Below, in pieces: positions 11,140-23,500 of a stretch of DNA of 64,000 nucleotides (positions are counted from its first letter, which is position 1; every line of letters starts with the position of its first letter). The DNA is from Antedon mediterranea. Taxonomy: Eukaryota > Echinodermata > Crinoidea > Comatulida > Antedonidae. The stretch spans positions 15,567,001 through 15,631,000 of the forward strand of contig NC_092673.1 in the NCBI RefSeq assembly GCF_964355755.1. Reading direction: 5' to 3'. Position numbers and translations under genes: made by a program. The notes under the pieces were generated by a model that had not been told where the DNA came from, made no database searches, and saw nothing but the letters and a program-made list of their open reading frames with translations.

Positions 11140-12085
11140 TATTATTATTATTTTTATTATTATTTATTGCCAAAAACCAGTTACAAACAAACAAAAACAC
11201 AGAAACTAAGGGAACCTAAAAGTGAACCTAATCACTATAACAAGAGTTCAGGTTCCGTACTCCCAAAGTAACAACAATGATATAAAATAAACTATATAAA
11301 AATATTTAAATAACAAATAGACGAGTCAACAAAGTCAATATAAAACATGTGATTTAAGTGAATTTAAAAATGTTGGAAAACTGTCTAAAATTAAAGAATT
11401 TTTAATCATTTCCGGTAATTCTTCCCACAACCTAGGGAATATATTAATAGCGGAATGACAATTGGTTCGAGCATAGTGATGAATGAACTTAAGTGTATCA
11501 AGGTGACGGCCATTAACAACTATAGATTGACGAACACTACTACAATCAACCGTTCCAATAAGTGATTAACAAACAAAGGATAACAGAAGATAATTTCTTC
11601 GATTAGATAGTGTAGGCCAATTTAGCTTAGTGAGACGTTCCTCGTATTCCATTACACCTCTTGTTTGTTTAAAGACAAGCCTAGTAGCCCTTCGCTGGAC
11701 TGCCTCGATACGTTCTGTAAGTTTTTTGGTTCGAAGCAACCACGCTGGGACACCATATTCAAGGATGGGGACAATGAGAGCTTTATAGAGTGAGAAAATA
11801 GCTGAAGGGGATGATCCTCCTGCAATACTAGTAATAAAACCCAACATTCGATTTGAACGAGAAATAATTAAGTTTACATGGTCATCCCAAGTAAGTTTAA
11901 TCACTATTAATCGTGACCCCCAGATGACAATGACTAGATACGGATTTAATAGGCAAGTCATTTATACGATAAACAGGTCTATACTCTTTCCTTGATCTTG
12001 TAATGTGGAGAACCTTGGTTTTATTTAAGTTAAGCTCCATTTCATTTAGATCACACCAAGAGGAAAGCCTGATCAGATCGCACTA
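11140..12085 (-). mobile_element. LINE 3' end with ATT-rich tail
   Basis: The minus strand encodes the RT thumb and C-terminal region: ELNLNKTKVLHITRSR near 12040, then TWDDHVNLIISRSNRMLGFI, PILEYGVPAW and IEAVQRRATR (11961-11566). From 11566 to 11330 it continues as FIHHYARTNCHSAINIFPRLW. An (ATT)n tract at about 11140-11170 marks the tail. On this strand it lies upstream of the endonuclease fragment at 10.1-11.0 kb, so the two are separate insertions and not one element. Confidence 0.8.
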
Positions 12086-12106
12086 GGTTTGAATAATGAA
12101 ACTCTC

Positions 12107-12330
12107 TTATGGTGCTCTTTTAACCATCATCACTGTCTTCTTAAAACTGGCGCGATTATTATGGAAATCATACCAGATGATGCCTGTCAAATCATATGTA
12201 CCTGGTGTAAAGTAACGCACGAATAACACTTTGCTCACAGTGTGCGCCGGACAATTCGTGAGGAATCGGCCATGAGGAAAATATCTATCGTGTTTAATAT
12301 TTTTTGTCACACGTGTCATTTTCCTCAAGT
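12107..12330 (-). pseudogene. Fibrinogen-domain last exon, decayed copy
   Basis: The end reads TPGTYDLTGIIWYDFHNN and KKTVMMVKRAP, closely matching the last exon of the PAN-fibrinogen gene at 20.5 kb (GTKDSSGITWLRFHNNNNHY, KKTVMMIKRTP). Similarity continues past the stop into the 3' flank (tggtgctcttttaaccatca against tggtgttcttttaatcatca). The Ca-binding DRDND and WWYNNCH segments of the intact gene are not recognisable here. Together with the PAN exon copy at 15.8-16.0 kb it appears to be a remnant of a second, broken gene in the same orientation. Confidence 0.75.
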
Positions 12331-13180
12331 GTGCGCCGAATGTAAGCTAATAGCTCATTAAAAATTTCCACTGCGCATAGCATGTTCTAATTTATTATAT
12401 TATTATTATTTATTATGCTCGGAATGAATTTCTGACTGGATATTGCTTGTGTGCGTCATGAGAAGTCGTGAAAGGCCACTACACACTGTGTTCGTGACAA
12501 ACCCCGTCACATAGGTCATTGATTTGTCCATAATTATTGCATTTTTTCCGGAGAATCCCATCATTTAAGTATTTCCGTAGTACCCTACTTATCTTCATTT
12601 TATGTCCGTAATATTCGGCCAAATTTGTACATTTCGATCATAGTCATAGTATTGCTGTTTGGTAGCCCGATATAGAGTGTCATTTCCGGCGAAATAATAG
12701 GTGCCATTTATCGTGAATTTTACGTGCAAAGGTACGAATTCCGGCCATCTGGGGGTGTCATTTAATAAAATTCGCTTCGCCAAAAACTCGTTATCTACGG
12801 TCCTGGACTCGTGGGCAATCCCCTTAAAATAGTTCTGCGACCGCCCCTGGGTAAATACTCACGGTAGTAACCTGGTACGTACGGCGCGCTGAATATCCGG
12901 TGATTCAGCTCGAAGAGAAGACGAATTATTATTTATTCGGCCTACCTGATAATTATTATTATTAATGTAGGCTTATTGATGGAAATTCTTCTGTTAATTT
13001 AAACGACCAAGGCCTAAGTGAATATTTTATTGCCAAGGAACCATATTAGTAATTATCTGTATATCTGTATAAGGTAAGGTGTCTAGGCAGGCTTATTTAC
13101 ATACAATACAAAAAAGGAGGCCTAGCCTAGCTACCCGACCCAGCAGATATTATACTTAATGATATTTTATTCGAGGGAAA
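12331..13180. other. Unassigned stretch with one unrecognised frame
   Basis: On the minus strand 12840-12595 is an open frame of about 80 codons containing WPEFVPLHVKFTINGTYYFA and TKQQYYDYDRNVQIWPNI. The composition looks protein-like rather than random, but I do not recognise the family and no clear splice sites frame it. The rest shows nothing. Confidence 0.3.
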
Positions 13181-13189
13181 TATATTCCA

Positions 13190-13330
13190 TCGAACAAAAT
13201 ATCATTCCCTGGGGATGTCAAAAGCGACCATCCTCATTAGCAACCACCTCTCTTAAGGGACCGCTTCTCATAAACAAACACCTCGTAACGACCACCTCTC
13301 TTAAACGACCATTAATTAGTAATTATCTGC
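13190..13330. repeat. gaccacctctcttaagg repeat, short copy
   Basis: Motifs such as gaccacctctcttaaacgac and aagggaccgcttctcataaa recur; the same motifs form a larger inverted array at 19590-19830. Confidence 0.6.
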
Positions 13331-13449
13331 GTACTGAAGGCGTTTAGTATGCGTTCGATAGAACGCGATCACAGTTTGCCGCAATTTTTTTGTGTGAGCA
13401 AAGTATTTTTCGTGCCAGTTGGCTCAGCCAATAGCTACAGTAACAATGT

Positions 13450-14000
13450 GTGCCTGGCTTAATCGGTACTCTTAGTCTACGTCCGGTTTGATTAAGCATG
13501 AACGAGGGCCTGAGTGGGTGGGTATCGTTCTATTATTGCCTTTTTTAACCAAACGATCTTCATACAATTTGGAGATGGTAGTCAAATCGTTGTTGTTACT
13601 AATGCGTTTATTGGCCTTATTGACTACACGCTTGTATTTCTTTTTATTGTAATCAAAAGTGTTCCCATAGTAACAGATTATGAACACTTTCTATAACAGC
13701 TTTAAACAGTATTTTACTAGGCCTATCCATATTAAAAGATTTAAGTTTCCTTAAAAAGTGCAGATGTTGGTTAGCTTTCTTTACGGTTACCACAGCTTGC
13801 TCAACTCAAGTGAGTTTCTTGTCAATTATGTATGGTTCCTTAATATTTGTATTTGTTCACTCATTCAACAACTTCACCATATAAATAAGGAGAGGTTCAA
13901 TTCGAGGTTATTTCTTTAGTCTTCGTAATGTTGAGCTCTAAAAATTATCTCTATATCTGACATAAAACCTGTTATAACAGTGTCGTCAGCATAATTTATA
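13450..14000 (-). mobile_element. LINE 3' fragment with YADD motif
   Basis: The minus strand reads FINYADDTVITGFMSDIE near 13985-13930, then LNITKTKEI, then VTVKKANQHLHFLRKL near 13800-13740, and finally CYYGNTFDYNKKKYKRVVNK (13680-13620) and LTTISKLYEDRLVKKGNN. This order is the end of an RT and the C-terminal tail of a LINE. Several frameshifts separate the pieces. Confidence 0.75.
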
Positions 14001-15767
14001 AAATTAGCAATACCAATATGGCTTTGATGAAATCATGATAAATGTAAATCTACCCATATTTGCCTGTATAAAGTTATATACAGGCATATATAAAGTTTGT
14101 GTTTGTGCCAACCCAAGGCTGACTTCCTACTCAGATGTATTTTCTTGTATGTCAAGATGAATAGATACAGGCCTACACATTTTCATTGTAATTATTTATC
14201 TATTTTTAAACTATTCAAAACAAGAGAAATTATTCTAAACATCAATAATGACAGCACAATCTACTATGAAAAATAAACAGGTGCAGTAACTGTAGATACT
14301 GTTGAAACAGTAAAATTAGTATAATAATTAATGATTTAATAATATTATAACTTGGCTGAGAAGCTATGTTACAAAAAAATGTGATGTGCGTGCCTATATA
14401 TGAATATGATGTCACTACCATATTTTGGAATATCACTACCATTAAACAAATCATACGTAGGCCTATTGTATGTAGGATAAATAATATTTTATTCAAATTC
14501 AGATTCATTTTGGTAAAACATTTATAAAACATATATATAATATTATATATAATTTGTTTTCTAGAAACAAAAACTTTACATCAAATTCTAGTTTTCATTA
14601 TTAATTCAAAATAAACATAACAATATAATTGCCAAATAGGATTGTTGACCACATTACATTTTGGAAATAATTAAATATTTTGCAAAGTCAAATTAATAAA
14701 GTTAACACCATTGTGATGGTGATTTGATTTTTTTATTTTACACAAACAAAATATTATACACCTTCTTCAGTTTACTGTATACAAACAGTTTTTAGGTGAT
14801 CATTTAGAATAAAATGATCACATTTTGTTTGTTTTCCTTTTTTTTTCTGTACAGATGTTTGTGTACCAATTATCTCAAAATTTATCTCAATGATTTTCAA
14901 ATTGATACAATATCTGTATCAATACAATTTAGCCATGATGAGCTTGTCAGCGTGATCACTCTAATGAGACGTCCTCGGGCTGCCATTTTGTGAATTCACC
15001 ATATATTTTCATAACTGCCTTTCAGATCAATTAAATTCACTACACATAAACTTCAGGTCAAGGGTCAACATATAAGCACAAAAACGTAAGCGTACGTAAA
15101 TTAGAGCATCATTCATTTTAAGAGTTTCAAAATTGTTCAATGTATTCACGTCACGCGCCCATAGTGCGTCTATAGCATGTGAGTAACGCAAAAACTTCAT
15201 TTTTACAGTCAATATTTGTTCTTCATACCCTACATAAAAAATTGCTTTCATTTCCATGAACACTAAATGTCAAATAACGACACACGTGCATGTGTAAATT
15301 AAATAATCATGTGCTCTCCAATGTGAAATTTAATACAAATTTGTGTCATAACACCGTATATTTGGATATCTCCCAGTTCTTCAGAATTAAAGGTGACCTA
15401 GATGTTTATAACTTATTATGAAAGCTGCTGAAATGTAGATATGAATTCATATACAAACTGTGCCTGTCGGATGTTGTGATGTTATTAGGTTGAAGTTAAA
15501 AAGTAATGTTTTCATTTCTTTCATCAGGCATCACATGTGATATGAATCAGATGCGGTATTACCAATTTGCTTTGATACTTTGGAAATATATAGTATGTAG
15601 AGATACAGCACTGTGAATCGAGTGCGCAGAAACTAAATAATAAACCCTGGGCATCATAATTCAATGGTTATCTAATAAACCTCACAAACATAACTCATTA
15701 TCCTATAGCACCACGACACAACATGCTCACAACCAATCACATTATAAACTTATTTATTTATATACAG
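14001..15767. other. Intergenic, no gene seen
   Basis: AT-rich. A block at 14382-14420 (gatgtgcgtgcctatatatg ... gatgtcactaccatattttgg) resembles part of the palindromic element at 52085-52275. A 78-codon minus-strand frame at 15027-15263 has no recognisable family. Confidence 0.5.
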
Positions 15768-16021
15768 GTAATGTTGTTTTCAACTGATGTTTCTTCCAAT
15801 ATTTGTTTACTGATTTGACAAACACGATCTTTCTGGTTATAGTTGACCGACAAGCAATATGATTTATCGGAACATTCCAGCAAACAATTTACACGGCTTA
15901 TATTCTTCAACTCATAACTTCAACCCTCAAGAGCCTGGCCTTGGATAACTGTATAAAATGAATTGGTCAAAAAAACACTGACGACAAAGAGCAGAAGAAA
16001 GACAACCAAAATAGTATGCAT
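15768..16021 (-). pseudogene. PAN/Apple exon with nonsense codon
   Basis: From ATG at 16021 the minus strand encodes a hydrophobic signal-like start and then YTVIQGQALEG. A TGA at 15922-15920 sits where the intact paralogue at 26.8-27.1 kb has Trp (EGWSYELKN). Beyond it the frame continues as VNCLLECSDKSYCLSVNYNQ and DRVCQISKQILEE, keeping the PAN cysteines. Similarity to the paralogue stops abruptly after ENNI. It pairs with the fibrinogen exon remnant at 12.1 kb as the other end of a dead gene copy. Confidence 0.85.
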
Positions 16022-16450
16022 TGCGACGTTTTAGAAATGTGTTTGTGTACAGTTTTGGCAATCTACAATCGCCTTCCAACTCGACAAATACCTGTATGAG
16101 TTTCTATACTGGTATTTTTTATACTGGTATGAACCATTGTAGATGTTCCATCATCCAATGACTTCAATAGACACCTCAGTGCACCAATCAATACGATGAT
16201 AGTAATATATGATTTACATAATAATGTATGAACAAAAATTAAGCATACAAAAGATGCATTCATTGCATTTAAAAAAAATAAATTTAGTGATATCGGGTTT
16301 CACGTGTCTTGGTAGGCTTCAACTTCATCGTTATGAGTTCTCACAATCATCATGTAGATTATTACGGAAATAATTCAGCAACAATGTCGTGTGAATGAAA
16401 TATTGTCCCTGTAGTGAAGTATACTTGTTTATACATTCTTCTCTTTTTTT
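16022..16450 (-). repeat. Duplicated 5' flank of the PAN gene
   Basis: Several blocks match the flank upstream of the intact PAN gene at 27058-27440, for example catccaatgacttcaataga against tatccaatcacttcaataga, and gatgatagtaatatatgatt against gatgatagtaaaatgtgatt. The duplication therefore included the presumed promoter. Confidence 0.7.
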
Positions 16451-18203
16451 AAAAAAGTTATTGGGAATAATGTATGTTTATGTGGTTATTACTTAATGTA
16501 GATCGCATTTAGGTATCGATAATAATAATAATATGGCTTTTGAATATTTAATTACTGTCTGTGTCACACGAGATGACTCATTTATTAGATGAAATCAAGC
16601 AGCAGTTATAGTACTACTCTTTGACATTTTTGCTATGGAAACTCGACTATAATTTATAGGTACCAGCTGCATTTCTGGTATTTATGAGTCCCATAACAAT
16701 ACTGTATTTCGCTGTCAGATAATCATTGAATTATTATCAAAACAGTCCATGAAAGCTTTTGTTTGTAATATGATACTTCACACTTGAAGTATCTAAGGTG
16801 TGATGAAGTGACCCCCAGACTTGACCTTAGCAATAAAATAAACTAAATTGTTAGTCTGTTTCATATCAAAGTTATTCACTTCTGTTAACAAAATTCACAT
16901 TATAAAAAGAGAAAAGAAACGTTTAATTATAACTAAAAAAACACATTGTCTTACAGACAATTGAAGTATTTTTTGCTTTTAATTTTATTTTTTCAGGTAA
17001 AATAACTATTATGTGACAATAAAATGACACATTCAAAAACAAATTTGAAATAAAAAATATTTTTTAAAGGAACAATATATCTTTAAAACTGTTACGTCAA
17101 TAAGCGAGCAGCGTTTTTTGTAAGAAATATTTCTTGTTTAAAGTACTGTATAATGTATTTAATTTACCGTTTAATGTGTACCTCTACTGTAATAAAATCA
17201 CAGCCATGCTTTAAAGCTAACAAATAATGTACAATTAAAACAATAATGAAAATATTAACAATCATTTATTAACAAAACGATTTTTACAGAATGATCCACA
17301 AAGATATTCGGGACTTATCCATGTTGAACACCCTTTAATGACCTAATATATGAACGTTATACATTATATTTGTTGTCGTTCTCCAGCTCTGTAATTTTGA
17401 TTCCATTTGTTATTGTTAAACAATATTTACAGTTACATTTTCTGCGGTTACATCGTTATTGTACAAATCTAATAATTTATTTTCAAAGAAAAATAAAGGA
17501 ATTATCATGTCATGTAGGCCTATAATAAAAATAATAATCAAACACCTTCTGAAAATGATTAATACGGCGCTTTATTAAAAGTGTTCATTGTATCAATAAC
17601 TCAATATAATATCATTGTTGAATATGTATTATAGTTATGTATTCTGAGATCGTACAAGGTCGCAAAATATAATACTGTATTTGAGTGTTTTATGCGGTGG
17701 AAAGTACTGCAATTGTGTAATTCTAATCAAAATTAACTTAATTATTGAAAAACATACCTTTTGCATAGAATAATAGCATTTGTAAATTTAGTGTCTTTGA
17801 GTAAATAAATTTGATGGTATCGCAATAATTCATTTTTCATAATTATTTTGTTTGTATGCATCATTAAAACACACTTTTTAAAATAAATACTATAGATATT
17901 ACTAACTTTTTATATTTTACTGCACAGTAAATAATAAATAATACAATTCATGTTTGAAGACCAAAAAAAAGTTTTAGACATATTTGCGATAATTTGTAGA
18001 AGGTTTCACTTTTTGTCAACGAAATAACCCATACAAATTCACCAGTACAACTAGGTAATCCAGGTCTTTCTTTCTTCTGTTTGATTTTACTGCATGCAAT
18101 TTCATGGCATAGATGGATTTGAGGATTAATAAATGGGGAAGGTGGGCTTAAAAATTGTGAAATTAAAGGATTAACTTAACAATACTATACTTTTGCATTG
18201 TAG
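16451..18203. other. Intergenic, no gene seen
   Basis: AT-rich, with no convincing exon and no element recognised on either strand. Confidence 0.5.
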
Positions 18204-18347
18204 AAGGGGGGGGGGGGCGGCCAGACGGACGAGGAACAATTTAAAAGAAGAAAATGTCAGTTGAACTCTGGACGAATGCAATATTTGGTGGTGGGAAGTG
18301 CAAACGAGTCTCCACAACATCAAGCACACTTCATGGTTGGAGCTGAG
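18204..18347 (+). CDS. Possible isolated exon, unknown protein
   Basis: A 144-nt frame lies between an acceptor-like cttttgcattgtag and a donor-like gtatga, with phase 0 at both ends. It starts KGGGGG, encoded by a run of 12 G, then QTDEEQFKRRKCQLNSG, MQYLVVGSANES and HFMVGAE. The C-x-L-x-x-G ... YLVVG pattern faintly recalls netrin-like domains, but this is weak. No neighbouring exon was found on the plus strand before the foldback element, so it may belong to a gene broken by insertion or to an unrecognised element. Confidence 0.3.
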
Positions 18348-18393
18348 GTATGAAAATTATGAAAATATAAACCTAGAATTGCTCCCTACAAAC

Positions 18394-19438
18394 GGGTGTC
18401 ACGAAACCTAAGACCACAAAAGCTAAGACCCCCTAAGACCTAAGATCACGAAAGCTAAGACCCAACACTAAGATTACAAATATTTATCTTTCGCACCTGC
18501 CTTGTATTTTAACTCCAAACATTTATTCTGAATACCACACCTTAGAATTGGCACTTTCATGAAAAAGAATCACATAAAAAGTAACAAATACATTTTTAAA
18601 TTGATGATTTTACAGACGTTTTTCTCGCACACAAAATGACTAGCCTACAGTACAGTAGGCCTACCCCATGTTCAAAAGAGCAAACATTATATAGAGGGCT
18701 GAAAACTCTGTGGAGTCCATCTACAGTGTGGATGGAACAATGTAAAATTAAAATTGTAATGATAATAGTATAATCATGCAAGTACGAAGAAATAAATACT
18801 GGCAAATAAATTTTAATTTAAAAATCATGATAAGTTTTTTTGTTTTGTTTTCTTTCTGTTTTTATACTTGTACTATTATTGTTGCTCTTTTGGCGCTCCA
18901 TAGAAACAAAAACATTGAGCATGGAGCTCGAGGAGTTACATTACAGTATACAAAAAAACACATCTGTAAAATCATCAATTTAAAGGATTTATTTATTTGT
19001 TATTATGTGTTTCTCCTTCTGAAAGTACTTATAAGTCCTAATTTTAAAGTGTGGTGTTCAGGATAAAGTTAGTCAACAAATTTGGAGTCAAAAAACAAGA
19101 AAGGCAGGTGCGTAAGAAAAACATCCTCTGAACCAACACAATGGAGTAAATATATACCAACAAACAACCCGTCAAGTTTGTTTGTTGTAAAGAAAAAATA
19201 TACATTTACTCAACGGGCGAAAATAATGTGAGTTTATCTATGTTTTGCGGTAGTATTAAATTATATTTATGGTAATAAATGAAACCTACTGTGTTTAAAA
19301 TTATGTATGGATAAACAAGTATTGTTTTTAAGCTGTAGTATATCTTAGTATTTGTAATCTTAGGTGTTGGGTCTTAGCTTTCGTGATCTTAGGTCTTAGG
19401 GGGTCTGAGCTTTGGTGTTCTTAGGTTTCGTGACACCC
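18394..19438. mobile_element. Foldback DNA transposon, 10-bp target duplication
   Basis: The left end (18394-18480) begins gggtgtcacgaaacctaaga and contains ctaagaccccctaagacc. The right end (about 19355-19438) is its reverse complement, ending cttaggtttcgtgacaccc. The flanks carry the direct repeat ccctacaaac at 18384-18393 and 19439-19448. There is no transposase. A duplication of about 9-10 bp would fit a Mutator-like element, which is inference. Confidence 0.85.
18491..19112. mobile_element. Inverted-repeat element, copy 2, nested
   Basis: It has the same ends as 3191-3814: tcgcacctgccttgtatttt on the left and ggcaggtgcg on the right. Shared internal blocks include cgctccatagaaac and ttttacagacgtttttctc. 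It lies wholly between the terminal repeats of the 18394-19438 element. Confidence 0.8.
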
Positions 19439-19589
19439 CCCTACAAACGTATGGATACTATACAAATTGCAGAAAACAATTCAGTTTACTTTAGCTGGTC
19501 GCGTTTTCTGTCCCTTTTAAAATAACAAACTGATGGTCTATCGAAAATCTTGTACATATTTGTAAACACTGCGCAAGATCCTTCTGCAA

Positions 19590-19830
19590 CATAAAAGGGA
19601 CCGCCTTTTATAATCGACCACCTCTCGTAAGTGACCAGCTCCTCTTGTAAGGGACCGCTTCTCATAATCAACCACCTCTGGTAAGTGGCAACCACCATAT
19701 ATGGTCTATTACGAGAGGTGGTGGTCCTTTGGAAGAGGTGGTCGCTTACGAGTTGGTTGGTCATGAAAATCTTTCCCTAATGAGAAGATATGGTCGCTTA
19801 CGGGAAGTGGTCCTTTAAAAGAGGTGGTCA
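19590..19830. repeat. Palindromic array of the gaccacctctcgtaagtgac motif
   Basis: The first half repeats gaccacctctcgtaagtgac and agggaccgcttctcataatc. The second half carries the reverse complement (agaggtggtcgcttacgag, aagtggtcctttaaaagagg), so the stretch can fold on itself. The shorter copy is at 13190-13330. Confidence 0.75.
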
Positions 19831-19999
19831 CTGATTTATGATTAAATATCAATTTTATTTTATTAAAAAAAAACGATAAATAAAACGATTAATAATAATA
19901 ATGTTAATTTTATATATGTATGAGCATAACATTTTTATGTGATATATTATTGTAAACACAGTTGATATAAACTTGAACGTATATTTTCCTCGTGTATAA

Positions 20000-20500
20000 T
20001 CCCATCCCTACTTTATGTGTGATTTTACAAACAGGCATATCCCCGGGTATAATCCCAGTATTGACTATTGGCAACTTCAGATGAGTTTTTACAATAAATG
20101 CTTACCGGTTATTTTTTTTTTCATAAACCATTGTTTACCCGAGTATAGTCCTATCACCCAAAGTCGGCCCAACTTCGTGTTTTAGCGGGATGAAATTATA
20201 ACAGAGGATATACGGTAATAATAAAAAATGTTCATTGTTAAAAGTACTATAACAATTAAAATAATAGTACTGTAAATCAATACAATTAAATACATCACAG
20301 TTTTTTTGATGGGACAATAGTTTGTTATTCATTTTATAACATTTGGATTAATTAACTACGGTAGCATTTATTATAATTTAATGATAAGGCCATAATGTAT
20401 AATAGCTATAAGAAACAAAATAGGAATCTATCCTTATTCCTATTATTCATAAGTCAAATTATCTAATAATAATTATTACCTGTGCCATCATGTGAACCTG
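20000..20500. other. 3' flank of the PAN-fibrinogen gene
   Basis: AT-rich. It contains related motifs cctcgtgtataatcccatcc, ccccgggtataatcccagta and an inverted-looking acccgagtatagtcctatca, perhaps a small degenerate inverted repeat. No gene was seen. Confidence 0.4.
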
Positions 20501-20524
20501 GTGTAAGGTTTGAATCATGAACAC

Positions 20525-23500
20525 TTATGGTGTTCTTTTAATCATCATTACTGTCTTCTTGAGACTGTAGTGATTATTATTATTATGGAAACGTAACCAG
20601 GTGATGCCTGACGAATCTTTTGTACCTGGTGTAAGGTAAAGGCCATTCAAGTTCGACTTATGACAGTTATTGTACCACCAAGCACCTTTGTATTCCTCAG
20701 CACAGTTACTACTGCTTTTCTTATCATTGTCTCTATCATACGTTGTAAATTGTTGACCATTGTGTTGTGCCAAAGAATCACCTAAACAAACAAAATCTTT
20801 AGTTTACTTCATAAATATTTAATTTTTTGTTTTTATTTGTATTATAAAATAAAAAAAATTCTAAACCGCCCGGTGATATACTGAAATTTAATTAATTAAT
20901 TTGAAACGACAAAATAGATATATTAAAGGGAATATAATAACACATAACCTACATAAAATAATATAACCTACAAAACCAACTTTTTTCCCTCAAAATATCA
21001 GTATCATCACCTAGAAATGTGTTTATAACATCATGAAGGTATGATTTTATTTGATTAGGTAAAGAAGTCTATAATACTGTGTTGATCTATAAATTTCAAA
21101 ATATTCTACTGCAGTTACGAGGTATGTGCATGCCATCAGACCTCGTGCAATGATTTCGTTCGTCGGCTTTTGTACCTGATTTTGAATTTTCTCACTTTCT
21201 TACTAGATAAGTTCTTTCACTATGTATATATTTTATTACATAACCACGATAAATATTGGCATATATATTGAACTTTAAAGGTCACTTAATTTTTACAATT
21301 GAAAGAATGGATTGGATGAACCACATAAAAAAATGACAGAAGTCGCCTCCCCTAAATTTGATTAAAACAGCCTCAGCTTACATCTTGGCACCACCGCTAC
21401 TTGGTTACAGTACATGTTTCAAGTTCTGTCCTTATGATATAACTGTGTTTAAGCAGTCGTAATTCTACAATTATATATACTTAAGGCTTAATAAATGTGA
21501 CAAATGCAACAGAAACCCTACAGTATGTGAGTAGTACATGACTATTTTACTGCAAGATACAAAGGCCTACAAAAAAGTAAATTCTTTGTTCAATTGAAAT
21601 GTGCTATTTTAGTGTAAATATTGATAGAAAGATATACTAACCTGCCGTTCCTGTGTATTCACTGATTGTCAAAGTATAGTTAGACTCTTCCGTACCAACA
21701 CGAAAGTGAGAATATTTTGCGATCTTCGTTACATTCAAGTGGTCAGTCAATTCTACCAATAGCTCAAAATGGCCATCAGATGTTATACGGTTGATCTTTT
21801 CGTTCCCAAGCCAGAACTCTCTGTCTACGTTTCCAAAACCCTCTTTGTATTCTGTCCAGTCACGATAGAAATCAACTGATCCATCTTGTCTTCTCTGTAT
21901 CACCTGAATGATAATAATGATAAAAGTAATGAGAACCTGACCAGTAATACTACGACTAAATGTCAATCAATTTTACAAATTGATTACTGTACACTCATTT
22001 TACAATAATTTGCTTCTTGGTTCTTAGTATGCACATTTTTTAACATTATATAATACTTGGCCTTTCTGGCAACACTTCACCATAATTTTCAGCCTGTAAC
22101 GTTCCACTGCTGGGCAACGCTTCTCTGCTAAATCATGATGTTATTTTCTATAATAAATGTTTTCTGTCCATGCTGATCCCTGGCAGTACTTACAGTAATG
22201 ATTATGCACACATTTCGTTTGTTTTTAGAATGAATTAATAATTAAGGATTGATTTACACGTGATATCTTTGAATATTGCCTACAGTTGTATACTTCTTAC
22301 CGTCCAATTGCCACTGTCCCTAATGTCACAGTACACAGTAAACTCTGGTCCTCCATCACCTGGCTGCATCACATATTCACCACTCACAGCAGAAGGATAA
22401 CATTGTAAAATGTCACCACAGTCTCTTATAAAACACTCTAAAATGTACAAAGTTTGATGTGTTTAACACATCAAACTTTGTATATTTTATTAATTTTAGT
22501 AATTTACTTAATTTTGTATTTAAACTTTGTACTTTCAGAGAAGAGGACCAGTAAGGCAGGATACGAATCATCGGAACCGAAGAGGACCAGTACGGAAGGA
22601 TACGAATCATTGGGACCGAAGAGGACCAGTAAGGCAGGATTACGAATCATCGGGACTGAAGAGGACCAATAAGGCAGGATACGAATCATCGGGACCGAAG
22701 AGGACCAGTAAGGCAGGATACAAATCATCGGGACCGAAGAGGACCATTAGGACAGTATACGAATCATCGGGACTGAAGAGGACCATTAGGGCAGGATACG
22801 AATAATCGGGACAGAAGAGGACCAATAAGGCAGGATACGAATCATCGGGATTGAATAGGACCTTAAGGGCAGGATACGAATAATCGGGACTGAAGAGGGC
22901 CAGTAAGGCAGGATACGGATCATCGAGACTGAAGAGGACTAGTAAGGCAGGATACGAATCATCAGGATCGAAGAGAACCAGTAAGGCAGGATACGAATCA
23001 TCGGGACCGAAGAGGACCATTAGGACAGTATACGAATCATCGGGACTGAAAAGGACCATTAAGGCAGGATACGAATAATCAGGACTGAAGAAGACCAGTA
23101 AGGCAGGATACGGAACATCGGGACCGAAGAGGACCAGTAAGGAAGGATACGAATCATCGTGACCGAGGAGGACCAGTAAGGCAGGATACGAATCATCGGG
23201 ACCGAAGAGGACCAGTAAGGCAGGATACGAATCATCGGGACCGAATAGGACCAGTACGACAGGATACGAATCATCGGGACTGAATAGGAACCAGTAAGGC
23301 AGGATACGAATAATTGGGACTGAAGAGGACCAGTAAGGCAGGATACGAATCATCGGGACCGAAGAGGACCAGTAAGGCAGGATACGAATCATCGGGACCG
23401 AAGAGGACCATTAGGACAGGATACGAATCATCGGAATGAAGAGGACCATTAAGGCAGAATACGAATAATCGGGACTGAAGAGGACCATTAAGGCAGGATA

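Noticed and set aside
10080-12085. One continuous LINE
   Set aside because: On the minus strand the RT 3' end with its tail lies upstream of the endonuclease part, so these are two insertions.
15027-15263. 78-codon minus-strand frame as a gene
   Set aside because: No recognisable domain and composition like the surrounding intergenic DNA.
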